A DNA stretch of 64,000 bases. It comes from Utricularia gibba (lineage: Eukaryota; Streptophyta; Magnoliopsida; Lamiales; Lentibulariaceae). Under the pieces are notes generated by a model. It saw only the letters and a list, made by a program, of their open reading frames with translations. It did no database searches and had not been told where the DNA came from. Positions 23,893 through 35,967 of the stretch are shown here, piece by piece. Each line of letters begins with the position of its first letter. The stretch's first letter is position 1. The translations under genes and the position numbers were made by a program. The stretch covers positions 675,300 through 739,299 of the forward strand of contig NEEC01000025.1 in NCBI GenBank assembly GCA_002189035.1. Reading direction: 5' to 3'.

Positions 23893-24989
23893 ATGTGGAT
23901 ACTATCATCTTCTCCACGGCAGTTCCTCCCTCTCCTGCCGGTCCATGTCCCTTTGCTATCTTCTTCTTCAAATCCGTGCCCCCTTTCTCTCACTGCTGTT
24001 TCCGTACCTGTCCTTCGTCTCTCCAGCCTCTCTTCTCGAAATGCGATTGCAGAGGTCGTATCCGAAAGGAGCGACGATAGTGTGACAGACTCCCAAGATG
24101 GTCCTATAGAGATATCTCCTTCGAGATCAACCATTTTCGCTACCTCGGATGAGCCCACGCCTCTCCAGTCTTTGACTAGTTTTCTCCTCACAGGCTCCAT
24201 CACCCTGCTACTCTTTCGCTCTCTCCGCCGCCGCGCCCAACGTGCCAGAGAAAATGTACGCTGCTTGCCGCCTTTTCCTTTTCCCAATTCTAAGCACCGG
24301 AGTTTTACTTGTTGGTTTTCTCTTGGGATTGTTCGATTATAGCTTTTTGCACATTGATCGGCTGTTCCCCATTTTACGAATCAGAAATTCAGATCATCCG
24401 GTGAAACCAAGTCTCTAACTGAAGAGGCCTTGGAGAGCCTGAAGTCTGTTACTCTGTCGCCAGCAGCCTCCAAATCTCAACCAAAACCTATTCAGGCGTT
24501 TCTCGGCGCATTGGCAGCCGGCTCCATTGCTTTGATTCTTTACAAGTTCACTACAACAATCGGATCTGCACTCGATCGCCAAACAATTTCAGATAATTAC
24601 TCGGTAAGGTTCTATTTTCATCATCCTGGATTCCTCCCCACCCTCACATCCAACCAACTCAACTGCACGCTCTTCTTTCATTGTTTCTAGGTGCGCCAGA
24701 TAACAATAACCATAAGGTAATGTAACCCGTGTCCCCCTTGCTTTTTGTTCAGTTAACAGCTGCGTTATTTCACAGGACAATAATCAATGGCTTGTGCTAT
24801 CTCGCCACATTTGTTTTTGGAGCCAATTCTCTTGGATTGTTCCTGTACTCTGCCCAGCTTGCCATCAACTCCTTGATGGGTAGTCCAGGCGGTTACACTG
24901 AAGAACCTACAAGTTCATCTGAGGTGAAATCCAGTGTTTCTGATATACCTAGCAGCAGCGAAGATCACAGCCCCGAAGAAAAACGATAA
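23893..24989 (+). CDS. DUF3082 membrane protein, plastid targeted
   Basis: Four exons, 23893-24255, 24385-24603, 24691-24716 (only 26 bp) and 24776-24989, give 273 codons plus stop. The N-terminus is Ser/Pro/Leu-rich like a plastid transit peptide. One hydrophobic segment lies near SLTSFLLTGSITLLLF, and the DUF3082 region carries two more: PIQAFLGALAAGSIALILYK and INGLCYLATFVFGANSLGLF. The C-terminus is Ser/Glu-rich. DUF3082 proteins occur in cyanobacteria and plastid-bearing plants and have no established function that I know. ERL1 lies only about 300 bp upstream on the same strand. Confidence 0.85.
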
Positions 24990-25944
24990 TGGGAACAATT
25001 CACTCTCGGACGTGGTTACCTTCGTCGCTACTACTTTGGATGGTCTTGACTCTTTGGGACACTGATTGTAAGTTTCAGGTTATTTCACACGACCAGAATT
25101 GCTAAAGAGTAAAAAACAGAAGCTTCAGCAATGCAGAAAACATTCGGGACCATGAATTCAAAGCAAACAACGGTGCTAATTGGTATTCATGTCATTGGCA
25201 TAGGAGAAAGAAAAGCGAAGCGATCTAAAGCAACCCTCTTTTCCTGGTGTTGAAACTGGATGAGCTGATCACGCTGTAGTTTGCTGGAAGTGTTTCTGAA
25301 AGAAGAGAAACGGGCTCAGGCTTGTTGAAATAGGTGAACAGAAGATACACACCATCCAATTAAGTGTTGCTCTCTCCAGCTTCGTTCTTCGAGATGCACC
25401 CCACAAGTCTCAGCAATGAACATCCATCAAAATCCATGCCAATGTTTGAAGCTTTATAATTCAGGGATGAGGCTCCTATGAGTGATTGCCAACAGTGAAT
25501 TCTTCATAATAACTAAGATTTTCGCCGGGTTTAAACGCTCATTCAGCAGGAACAACAAATCTGTCAATTGAATCACACAGAATGAGACAGTAGCGTCCTG
25601 ACAACTCTAAGCGTCCAGCAGGCTCTCGCTCTAACCCTTGGTCGAGTTCCATTTAGCTCTCTTCCGTTTCAAATACAGATGGAATGGAAGGGGAACACCC
25701 AACATGTAACATAGTCGAGGGAGTAGTAGCCAATTGAGGAATCAGCCATCTAGATTGTTGGCCGGAAGTAAAGGCGCAATTGAGAGAAACCGGTTCTTGC
25801 TTCTTCCCCACAAAAAGCAAAACTGCATAAAGTAATCAGATTTTTCATCCACCCAGTATTTAATCTTTCCGAAAAAAATAACTCGGTGAAGAAAAATTAC
25901 CGATTGTAAGAGAAATGGACAAAGAGCGAGTGCAGCTATCACCT
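24990..25944. other. Convergent 3' region between DUF3082 and TCP genes
   Basis: About 950 bp between two genes that point towards each other, so both 3' UTRs should lie here. No further gene or repeat is recognised. Confidence 0.6.
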
Positions 25945-27275
25945 TTAATGGGGTGTATCAGGGGAAGCAAAAGATGGCTTTTGAGAGTGGCCATCGTGCT
26001 CTCCTTCAATATCCTGAATTCTTTCGGGAATGTGAAACCTAGAACACCCACCAACTCCTGACGCAAACCCAATCCCTTGCACTGACGATTGATAGATGGG
26101 AAGAGCTGTTTCGGGAAGGTGGTGCTGTTGGCTGGGATCATCCGAGCCAGTGGTTACGTCTGATTGATCCATCCAAGCACGAGCTAGAGGTGGGTTATTG
26201 GACTGAAGGGGTCCCCTCTGTGGCAAAAACTGGGAATGGCCTAACAGTTGCGGCAAACTGAATAAGAAAGCTGCAGCGCCGGCCCCACTACCGGTGTCAC
26301 CACCACTGGAATTCCAGGTCAATGGCCTCTGGAGACGAGTTACTTCTGCAGCCTGTTGATGATACGCATCCCGTGTTGCGGTAACATCGAATCCCAGCGG
26401 AGTTCCACTCAGTATAATCTGAGTTTGGACATGTCCTTGCTGGCAAGCTTGTTCTGGGTGGTGAGTGGTGTTCAAATGCTGCTGAGGATGATGGTAGAAC
26501 AGCAGGGGATCTTGAAATGATTGGAGTGAAAGCCTCAAATCCTGGAAGTTACCTCTATTTCTTGAAAGTAAATCTGGAAATCGGAAGTTCTGAAATTTCG
26601 TAGAAGACGAACTAGCTTCAGCTGCAGAAGCACCCGCTGGAAAAAAAGGCTTGATTGTATCTGCAATGCCATCGATGTATACTGGAGGCAAAAAGCTCGT
26701 GCTCTGGGGGGTGGGATTAATGATGCTGCCATTGGCTCTCTGGTTGTGCAAATCTTGTTGCCCATGTTCCTCTTCAAGCATTACCGTGGGCGTTTTACTC
26801 GCAGGGGCAGAAATATTGATCATGAAATCTGAGTCATGCACACCAAGGAGCTGTTGGTGCTCCGAGTGATGCTCAGTCTCAAGCTTCATTTGAGGTTCTT
26901 CTTCATTAAACTTCATCCGAGCATCTTCTTCATTGAAACGAACATTTCGGGGAGAGCACGAAGTGGGATGCCAGGGGGAAGCTGTGCAAGCTCATCAATG
27001 GCGGCTTTGGCCTTCTTGATGAGCCAGTCGACGGCTTTGCTGGGTCGGTCATAGCCAAGGCGATCTTGAACATCATAAAATTGAATGGCTGTGTGTGCAG
27101 CCAAGCGGACGCGCCGATCTCTAGGGCCTTTGGCAGTGCAGACCTTGCTGTGGCGGTCCTTTGTTCCGGTTGCCCTCACGATGTGGCCACCTTGCACCTC
27201 CACAATCTCGCCACAGCTTGTTCTCAGACCAAACCGAGATCGTGGTGTTATCTGCTGATGGTTGTTTTCTCCCAT
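25945..27275 (-). CDS. TCP4: CIN-class TCP transcription factor, TCP4-like, miR319-regulated (one-base frameshift)
   Basis: Intronless. Starts [16 protein letters not shown] and has the TCP basic helix-loop-helix domain ([20 protein letters not shown], then [20 protein letters not shown]). The CIN-clade features continue with [13 protein letters not shown], the miR319 site and the C-terminus RFHIPERIQ and HDGHSQKPS, as in TCP3/4/10. The TCP domain and the rest are in different frames. The family's LPPWHPT motif appears only if one base is added to the G5 run at 26974-26978. Corrected length would be about 443 residues. These factors drive the shift from leaf cell division to differentiation. 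ATG 27275 is used because the frame's upstream extension begins with a non-ATG codon. Confidence 0.92.
26198..26218 (-). promoter_or_regulatory. miR319 (miR-JAW) target site in TCP mRNA
   Basis: The plus strand reads ttggactgaaggggtcccct, matching the 5' part of miR319 closely, so the TCP transcript is complementary to it. It codes for RGPLQSN, the same position as in other miR319-controlled CIN-TCP genes. It predicts cleavage of this mRNA. Confidence 0.9.
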
Positions 27276-28673
27276 GTTTTCCAAACTTGCATATTCGGTG
27301 ATGGCAAAGGAAATGCTTTGAGTGGCAGCCCTCCTGACTTATTTCAGCAGCTCAAGTCGGCGACCCCCTTTTTTCTTACCTACATTCCTCGGTGCAGCAG
27401 GAAGAAGGCGTTTTGTTGACTAAACTGCAGATTCCTCTGACCCAACACTCTTTACGACAACAATAACCCAGTCAATCATCAATGACCCGCAAGGTTGCTG
27501 CGCTGTCCAACCCAGAAATCTTCGCCATTTTGATCTGATCTACCTTCACACACATTAACCCATCTTTTTTCCTCGAGCTAGGCTCTTCACCTACAGGTGT
27601 TTGATGAAACTGTACTGCCGCAGTACAGTGAGGAATCCGGCTGAAATATGAGTTGACAAAAAAGGAAACTTGCCCCCTCTCCCTTAAGCGACGCACGAGT
27701 CAGGAAACTCGGAGCAGAATGCTCTCTCTCATCACATTCATTTCATCCTTTATCTGGACACACAGTGGGGAGGGGAGGATTTCGAAGTTAAATGAACGAG
27801 AAAAGGAGGAGAAGAATAAAGAAGAGAATTTGGGTTGAAAGCTCCTCAGCATTCTCCGTCGTTCTCAGTCCTCCAAAGAAAGAGAAAGGCTTTGATTCCA
27901 GTGATGTGATATCAGTGTTTGGGCAGAATGGTGATTAAAGAGCTCTCCAACACAGCGACCATCAAAACATAAACATGCACCACAATTAAAACGACGTCAT
28001 TTCCTTTCAGTCTTCATTTCACTCTCAATTGGGGGGTTCTGAATCAGATTCTCTCCCTATTTCCTGCAAGTCGTCGTCTTGGCGATTTATTATATGGATA
28101 TGATACATAACAAGCGATTTATGCGCCTGCCTGCCTCTGCGTGTGGGTGTGGGTGTGGTTGCGTCCCCCCCTTTTTTTTTAGAGCTTTGTCTGCTACCGC
28201 TGTAGTGCCGTTGTCTCCCCAAAGATAATGGACCTCACTCTGATTCCCTCCGAACCTTCATTCCCTGCAGACAGGGGAAAAAATCCATAGTAAAAATGGA
28301 AACTTTTTCCCCCTTGGTAACTCAGATTCGACAAAAAATGGGATCTTTTTTTGTAACAATGAATAGGCTCGGTACCCATATTCCATTCCATTGTGCCTTG
28401 TGGACTTGGGACAAGCTTTGATTCATTCGTTTCTGAACTCTCACGAACTCCATTTCTATCTCTTTTTTTACTGTTCTTTAGAGAAACCAGAAGCGATTGA
28501 AACCTTTCATTGTAACCATCAGAAGGCTCTCTTTTTTTCGAGTTTGCCGACCTTTGATTATCATACGATTGTTTCCTTTGTGTTTTTCCTTTTTTCGTGG
28601 ACAGGTAGGATCGGATTTTTATGGGGGGTTGAAAAGCTGATACTGTCCGGACGGATTACGCGACCTCCGTCCA
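27276..28673. other. Divergent promoter region between TCP4-like and SPD1-like genes
   Basis: About 1.4 kb between two head-to-head genes. Contains the TCP leader and promoter on the left and the SPD1-like promoter on the right, with C- and T-runs at 28165-28181. No coding exon is supported. Confidence 0.6.
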
Positions 28674-31600
28674 ATGCTTCGGTCTCATCTCCTCCTCAGC
28701 CTTAACCCTCTTCCACACCCATTTTCTACCCAAAAACTCTTCTCTGTCCGCCTCCAGTGCCGTGCCACTTCTTTCCTGTCGCTTCGCAGCCTTCGCTGTC
28801 CGCGGCGGTTTTCGTTTCGCGATGTGGAAGGCACTTCTGAGGATTTCGATGTGGAGCTGGGTCGGTTGCTTGAGCTTCTGCCAGAGAACATGCGGCGGAG
28901 GGTGAGCGAGCATCCGGAATGTCATGATTTGATTGAGGTCGTCATGGATTTGGGTCGACAGCCATTGGCCCGATTTCCGTCTGGCGACTTCATTTTGTCA
29001 GACCACTCGATTGCGGCAGAAGACATCCAACATGCTGCCGCCCAGGTACATTACTCTGTGTGCTGCTTCTCACGCCTGTTTTTGCTGTTTGTTCGCATTG
29101 GCCTTGCCGATTTTTTTTTTTTTTTTTTCTGGTCGGTGTTGCATACCCATGTATTCTGGTTTTTAGGCCCTCTAGATTTTGCCTCGGTAACATCCATATC
29201 GGGTGTGCTGGATGTTTTCTTTGCCACAGCGATGTTTCGCATTTAATTGAATATCTTGGTGCAGACAGGCGGTTTTGGGGTCGATAATCGTGCTGGAATC
29301 AGCAAGACCCTTCACCGCATTAGTGCTATTCGCAATCGCAAGGGTATAATTGTAGGTTTAACGTGCCGAGTTGGGCGTGCTGTTTCTGGAAGTGCAAATT
29401 TGCTGCGAGATTTGGTTAAAGATGGGGCTTCCTTGTTACTCATTGGGCCTCCAGGGGTGGGAAAGACAACAATTATCAGGTGAATTATCCTCTCATATTT
29501 GTCATCTCTTTCCCTGGTATCGTAACATCCATTTCTTTTTGTTCTTCTGCAGGGACATAGCTCGTATGCTCGCAGATGAGTATGAAAAAAGAGTGATGAT
29601 TGTTGACACTTCAAATGAGATCGGTGGTGATGGGGATGTTCCTCACCCAGGAATTGGAAATGCTAGGCGAATGCAAGTCCCGCATAATGATGTTCAACAT
29701 AAGGTATACAGAATATTCCTTAGCGAGGAGCCTTGATTATGAGATCGCCATGGTCTTCTCTTGAAAATGGAAAGATATTCATCTTTAATGTAGCATCATT
29801 TATAATGTGGAACCGCTGTTGTCTGCCTGTTCTTTTTCCTCTAATCCTCTAATCATTTCGATAATTTCCTTAGGTGCTGATAGAAGCTGTTGAAAATCAT
29901 ATGCCACAAGTGATTGTGATTGATGAAATTGGCACAAGACTTGAAGCTGCTGCTGCAACTACAATTGCACAGCGTGGAATTCAGCTAATTGCCACCGCTC
30001 ATGGATTGGCAATAGAAAATTTAGTGATGAATCCGGCCTTAGAGATGCTAGTTGGAGGTGTTCAGGTACACTGGATGAGTATAGTTGGTTTATTATTTGC
30101 TCTCGCCCTTCTACCACTGAATCTGCCAATGTACATAGGACATGAATTGATATACTAGTGCTCCTGCCCTACTTCAAATGATTTCAGTTTTTGCCTTTAA
30201 TTTGTAAGCTTCCAGTGTGTCACCTTGTGGTTACACAAGTAATATTGCTAATTTTATAACATTTTTGCAGAGTGTAACATTAGGAGATGAAGAGGCCAGT
30301 CGCAGGGGTGTTCAGAAAACGGTTTTGGAGAGAAAGGGACCGTCCACTTTTAGTTGTGGAGTGGAGATTATTACCAAGTTTGAATTACGTGTTCATCATA
30401 ATTTAGAAGCAACTGTGGATGCCATCCTCTCAGGTCATCGTATTTTTCATTATGGAAATTGTGTTGCCTACCTTTTCTTGTGTCCTTTGCCAAATTGTGA
30501 ATCCCTGATTTTTGAGCTCTTGCTTTTCGGTAGGCCGCAACCCAAGGTTTGAGCTACGTAAGCTAAACAAGGGACTTATGGATGGTTTTAACCCAAGATT
30601 TCGGCATGATTTATCTGATACGAATACGGGGATAGAGGATGTGGTTGGATTGGAAATGAATAATGAAAATGGTAGCCTCGTTTCAGTTAATCCACAAGAA
30701 GTTTCAGCAAGAAACTGCAAACTGGATGATGCTATTTCTGTGTTTCTATATGGTGTAAGTACAAAATGAAGTTTCCACTAACCTCACTGTGAATTCTTGG
30801 AACTTATTTGGGTAATTCAGATATCCGAGACGAGTGTAGTGCAAGGATTCAAACACATGAAGATTGAGGGTGTCGTTGCATTTACAGACAATATTAGTGA
30901 AGCAGATATACTATTGGCCTTGCTGCCAAAGCTGAAGAAGAACTCTCACCTTCAAGCAGCTGCAAGGACTCGTGGAATTCCTATTTATGTCAGCAAGGTT
31001 TGGTTTTAACTTGGTTGTATATTGTAAACCGCACTTTACCGATAGGCTGCAGTGGGTTCCTCGTTCTTGTTTTCATCAAATAATCTTTTTTCTTGTCTTA
31101 CATACTTCCTTCTGCAGACAAGCTCTTTTAGTCACTTGATTAAAGCAATACAAGCATTTTTGGCTGACCATGCTGATATCTTGGAAATATATGAATCTGA
31201 AGTGAAAGCAAATGAATCAGAGAAAGTGGACGCATTAGAGGTGATCGATCCCTATTTCCTATTTCTGGATGAAATTTTTGTATTCTATATGCCAGGTACT
31301 GTATCTGGGACAAGTACCTCTTTTTTTATTGTTTCTGCTTTCATAAGGGGAACAGCACCCCTAGTATGTCGTCTGTATATGCTTCTGCTCATTACTGCAC
31401 CATGCGTGAATGGGGCAAATTCCACTCATTTGTCCCTTGGTAATTTTCCTCTTTTTACTTAAGAATGTTGCCCTTGTTGCTTGAAGGAAGCGAGGATGGC
31501 AATTGAGCAGACAGTGATTCCAACAGGGGAACCTATTGATCTGCTTCCCCGCCCATCAAATATATTGTTGCTTCAAAAGGATCTAATTCGCAAATATAAT

Positions 31601-31798
31601 CTCAAATCAGAAAGGGTCGCCTCTGAATTCGGCACATGGCTCAGGGTCCTCCCTCTTAATAATTCTATGGATGAGGACAATTGTGAGACTGCAATTGAAG
31701 ACGTTGAGGATGCTTGCAAGCCACAAGAACTCGTTGGTTTAGAGGAAACAAATGGTTCTCCATTCCTTGTAAAAAGACTGCCTCTTCTTCCTGAATAG
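28674..31798 (+). CDS. ycf45 / SPD1-like P-loop ATPase, plastid type
   Basis: Nine exons (28674-29045, 29265-29479, 29553-29703, 29874-30065, 30271-30433, 30534-30754, 30821-30997, 31118-31240, 31487-31798) give 641 codons plus stop with all phases agreeing. The N-terminus looks like a transit peptide. The ATPase core has Walker [41 protein letters not shown], Walker [10 protein letters not shown] and [10 protein letters not shown], the signature of ycf45 proteins, which resemble bacterial SpoIIIAA. The C-terminal part ([20 protein letters not shown]) is also conserved in the plant family. One Arabidopsis member, SPD1, is needed for plastid development in seedlings. The exact paralogue is not resolved. 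Confidence 0.92.
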
Positions 31799-32487
31799 AG
31801 CAGGGTAATTATGACTTCATCCTACGAACCCATAGCCAGTGCTTTCAGCATGTTTATTGTTTGGGGCCACTAGTGAGGTGGAGAATGATTAATATTGCTG
31901 CTAACCATTCGCCACACTCCTCAGGTTGCCTTTGACGTTTGGTACATAGAATGACACAAGCTGGTCGACTCTATTGAAGCGCGTTGTATGCGAGTGTTTT
32001 TTTCTGCATGCAGCATTTTAGAAAGTGGAGAGAGGAAATGTCACATCTGGAGAAAATCAAGTCGCTTCAAGCTGAGCTTCGTCCCCTTCTAGAGCGACTG
32101 AGCCGCGCCGGAAACCAAAAAAAGCAGGGAGAAAAAACTGATAGGTACCACTGATAGCATTCTACAACTGGGGGATGTTCGCTCCAACTGTAAGCTCATG
32201 ATGGACAGACTTCAGAATTCAGCGTGGGAAGGCATCGTTTATGTTCCCATTTGGGACTATTTATTCTCTTGTATACAAGGCCATGAACTTGGTGGCTTTT
32301 TTTTCTGTTGTGTTTGCTCTGTTGTTGGGAGGCGCTGGTGCGGGTGTGCGCCGCAAGATTAGAGTGCGAATCATAGGGAGGCGGGGGTAAAAGTGAATGC
32401 AAAACACAGGATGTGCCTGAAATAAAGGATCTAGAAAAGAACCACGTCTTGTCCTACTGGCGCAAAAAGCACCATTTTACATTATTA
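31799..32487. other. Convergent 3' region between SPD1-like and IPT9 genes
   Basis: About 690 bp containing both 3' flanks. A 39-codon frame starts at ATG 32038 (MSHLEKIKSLQAELRPLLER and following) and looks coil-forming, but it has no supporting context and is not called a gene. Confidence 0.5.
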
Positions 32488-35078
32488 TCAGATGGAGACG
32501 GCGGTAGTTTCTCCCAGCGTCGCGCGCACCCACTCGATAACGGGATCACAATCTTCTTTTGATATAAAATACCTTCAGAATACAACAACCAACCTCAGTG
32601 GAGTCGGAGAACAAAAACAACAGCATAGAAGGTTGAATGACACCAAAGTGACAAAAATATAACCTGTTTTTAGGGCGGTAAGATTTTAGCTGACGGATTT
32701 CCCTCTGATCCGCCATATCCTTCTTCATCTCCAGCCGCTCGGGTACTCTAAGTCTCCCAGTTTCACCGCTATAGTTATACGCATCGCAAATGAAGCTGCT
32801 GATCATTTCCTGTGATCAATGAAAGTTTATGAAGCTCCAGCAGAAGCATCTGGAGCTTAATGATGTTGAGGTGTCAACACTTGAAAATGCCCCCCCTATT
32901 TTTGGTTATGGTCCTCGGGTCCAGTGACTTCACCAGAACAGAAATCCACAGGCTATCATAAAATCCAGCAGACAACATACCAAGGGTTTGGAGGCATCGA
33001 TCCATTGATAAGTTGGCTCGCTCCGGAACCACGTCAACTGCCTTTTGGCGAAGTTCCTGTCAAAAGCATTCAAGGGCATAGCGAACTGTTAAATCATTCA
33101 ACCGACCACGGGGATTCAAACTGAACACTTGGCGAGGACAAGGAAGTAGAATCAAATTACCTAGATGTTTTTTGAAAGTCTCTTAGAAAACTAAAGAACT
33201 CTCTGTACAAACTGCAGCATCCTTGTTCTTTTGACATAAGTAGGAAATCCATTGCCTACAAAAAATGAAGAAAGGGGCCATGGGCTCAACTTTTCCTTCA
33301 CTGGTCACAGTGCTCCATCTCAAAAGATAAGATTATGTTCTAAGCAAGCATGCAACCGATAACATACTTGTCTGTAACCGATAGCTCGTGTTGCGGAGTT
33401 TGAGTTTGGAGACAGACCCAAATCAAGCAGCCATTTTGCTTCGGACAGAAGTCCGGCATCTACAATTAGAAAACTCAAAGTTTAGCATTTACATCTTGAA
33501 GAATGGTGACTTGACAACATCAGACAAAAACAAAGGAACGGTACACCGACATAATTCGCATCACCTAAAAGCATGTCTTCACACCGCAAGTCAATTGATC
33601 TATAGAGCTCAAGCCTTTGAGTGGTGAGAAAAAAACAAACAAATTCATACTTTAAACTGCTAGACCGGCTTTCTTGATTCTCTCCAAATGCCAAGTTGGG
33701 GCAAATAGCATCTTCTTCCCCTGACTCAAGGTTCCCCTTGAAAGCATTGTAGGGTACCTTGAATGCTGACGGAGGCATACCACTAGACTGAATTGGTACA
33801 AATATTAATTTAACACATCATTGCGTTGGTATACGGAGCTACATAAAATAATACGGCACTGATCATGGAACAGAACTGTGAGGCACACAACCAAGTAATC
33901 TTGGGGAATACAAAATGTAGCCAAATAACTATAAAATTATTGTTGAACTCACACCTTGAGAATTTCAAGTCTGCGGCGCAGTCTGTACCAATCATTGACA
34001 GCCAATGATTGAACACCAGGATCACCAGCTTCAACAAGTAATTGCACAGCAGTGTCCCAGTCTCCAATTCTTTGTAAATCAGACAGCTCCGAGTTAACTT
34101 CCAGAATTGTCTCAGAACATGATTTCGGGACATCAGGCTTCCCGTAAATGAACCTTTCACGGCAGCGAAGATTGAAAGACTTCAGCTATTGTACTTTGCA
34201 ATTCCATATAAACTCATTTAACCAAGCAACTTCTAGTGTAATGAGACAAGCCGTGGCACAAGCAAGCATACCATCTCAGGTATAGCCCTGTTCCACCGGT
34301 GATAACTGGAACACGCCCTCTACCGAGTATTTCATCCGTTACCCGTCTTGCATCCACAAAGAAATCACCAGCAGAGTACTCTGAAAACCACATTTTTTTT
34401 ATGTTTCCGTCCACCCAATGAACCGCATTAGGAAGTGACAATAAAAAAGTAGAGAAAATAAATTCGAGCACGTTATCAACCGACATTTCATGGCGATCAC
34501 CTTCAGCAGGATGCCGTATATCAATCAAATGATGCGGTATTTCCTGAAAAAAAAAACGGTGGATAAGGAAAACAAAGAGCGTCGAGCGCTAAATTCCAAC
34601 TGCTGCATATCACTAGAATTCAATTCAGAAAATGCACATATAGAACCTTTCTTTCGCTTGAAGATGGTTTTGCTGACCCGACATCCAGACCTCTGTATAC
34701 CTGGAACACAACGGAATAGCCAAAAAGAAAACAAAATGAGTACCTGAACCAACGGCGTTCCACGATTTCTGAAGGTACAAAAACCTGAACGGAGTCAGCG
34801 CTAACAATTTCTCCGTTGAGTCTTTTTGCAATTTCCAACGCAAGCCTGCTCTTTCCTGCCCCTGTGGGTCCAGATATCACCACAACCTTCTGCCGCCCAT
34901 CTTGCAGGGCCGAATAGGAGGTGGGAAAGCCTCTGCACTCGCAGGTGTATCGGCGAACCGCGTGGAACGGGGTAACCGTACGAAGTGGCGCAAATCTTAG
35001 TCCACTTATCATCACTGCACGTCCACATTTCAAACAAAGCTGTAAACATAGAGTTGCACCAAACCTAATACAATTCAT
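32488..35078 (-). CDS. IPT9: tRNA dimethylallyltransferase (tRNA isopentenyltransferase 9 type)
   Basis: Eleven exons: 35078-34785, 34700-34647, 34543-34501, 34380-34272, 34153-33955, 33787-33565, 33459-33368, 33255-33161, 33056-32981, 32809-32664, 32572-32488. They sum to 471 codons plus stop; ATG 35012 would give 449. The P-loop VVVISGPTGAGKSRLALEIA, EIVSADSVQVYRGLDVGSAK, HHLIDIRHPAE, the DMAPP-site VPVITGGTGLYLRW, RAIGYRQAMDFL and KRQLTWFRSEP mark a MiaA-type enzyme that isopentenylates A37 of tRNA and is a source of cis-zeatin. The C-terminal DMADQREIRQLKSYRPKNR matches the IPT9 subgroup. All splice phases agree, so the gene is intact. The short N-terminus could target an organelle. Confidence 0.94.
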
Positions 35079-35967
35079 GGGAATTATAATGATGAAAAAC
35101 CAGCACTCAAGTGAAGATGAAAAAAAAAAAAAAAATACCAGGAGCAGAGGCGGGAACTGAAAGCAGGTAGCAGTGGAGCAACCTCATCCCTAAAGTGAAG
35201 AAGATGTGCTGGGCTGGGGGCGGGAGGGACGCAAGATTCCTGGTGAGGAAGAGAATGGGCTGGCTATCAAGGACGACTGGCTAGGCCTGGGCCCAAGCTA
35301 CAATTGCGGCTGCCCCCTGCTTATTGTACAATCCAAGGACGCGAGGGCATGTGAGCGGGTCGATTCGGCGTGCAAGCAAATTGCTCACACATTTCTTTCT
35401 TACGAAATGTTTCTCTGATTAATCGTATGGCATCGTGGGCTGGCGTGACCGACTTGACTCCCTGGGCGGGATTCTCCTTTTATTGTGCGCATAATTCATT
35501 ATTATGCACCGGCACAGCACCACCTTCATTTTCATTAGGAGAGCTATCATCTACGGCCAGCCCCCTCCGTCCGTCATTAATAATATGCGATGCTGCTAAA
35601 ACAAATTGGACAGCGCTCCTTCCCTTTCTTCGCCTTCTTTTGCCAGTGGACTTTGGCTCCAAATCAACACCTCCCAAGAGGTGGCTTAATTCATTTTTTG
35701 CATCTTTGACACCAGAGCCCAGTGGCGTGCCTGTTTAGAGGAAAACATGCAAAGCCGATGTGTAAACAACCCGAGGAAAAAGAACAGCAATAATTTGTGG
35801 AGAGAAGAAAGAAGAACAGCTCTGAAAGCTGCCTCGTGACGCAGTGACTTCTGCTTCTTTATTCTTCTTCTCACCGTTCTTTCCACATTGGTCCACTCGC
35901 ATTGCCAAACGGCGGAGTTCAGGCTGTGGACAGAGAAGAGAAGATTGAAGCCGTATAGCGTGTGAGA
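35079..35967. other. Divergent promoter region between IPT9 and TTL genes
   Basis: About 890 bp between two head-to-head genes. An A-run lies at 35121-35135. No coding exon is supported. Confidence 0.6.

Noticed and set aside
32098-32118. Resemblance to miR171 (gagccgcgcc)
   Set aside because: Only about ten bases agree and no hairpin partner was found nearby.
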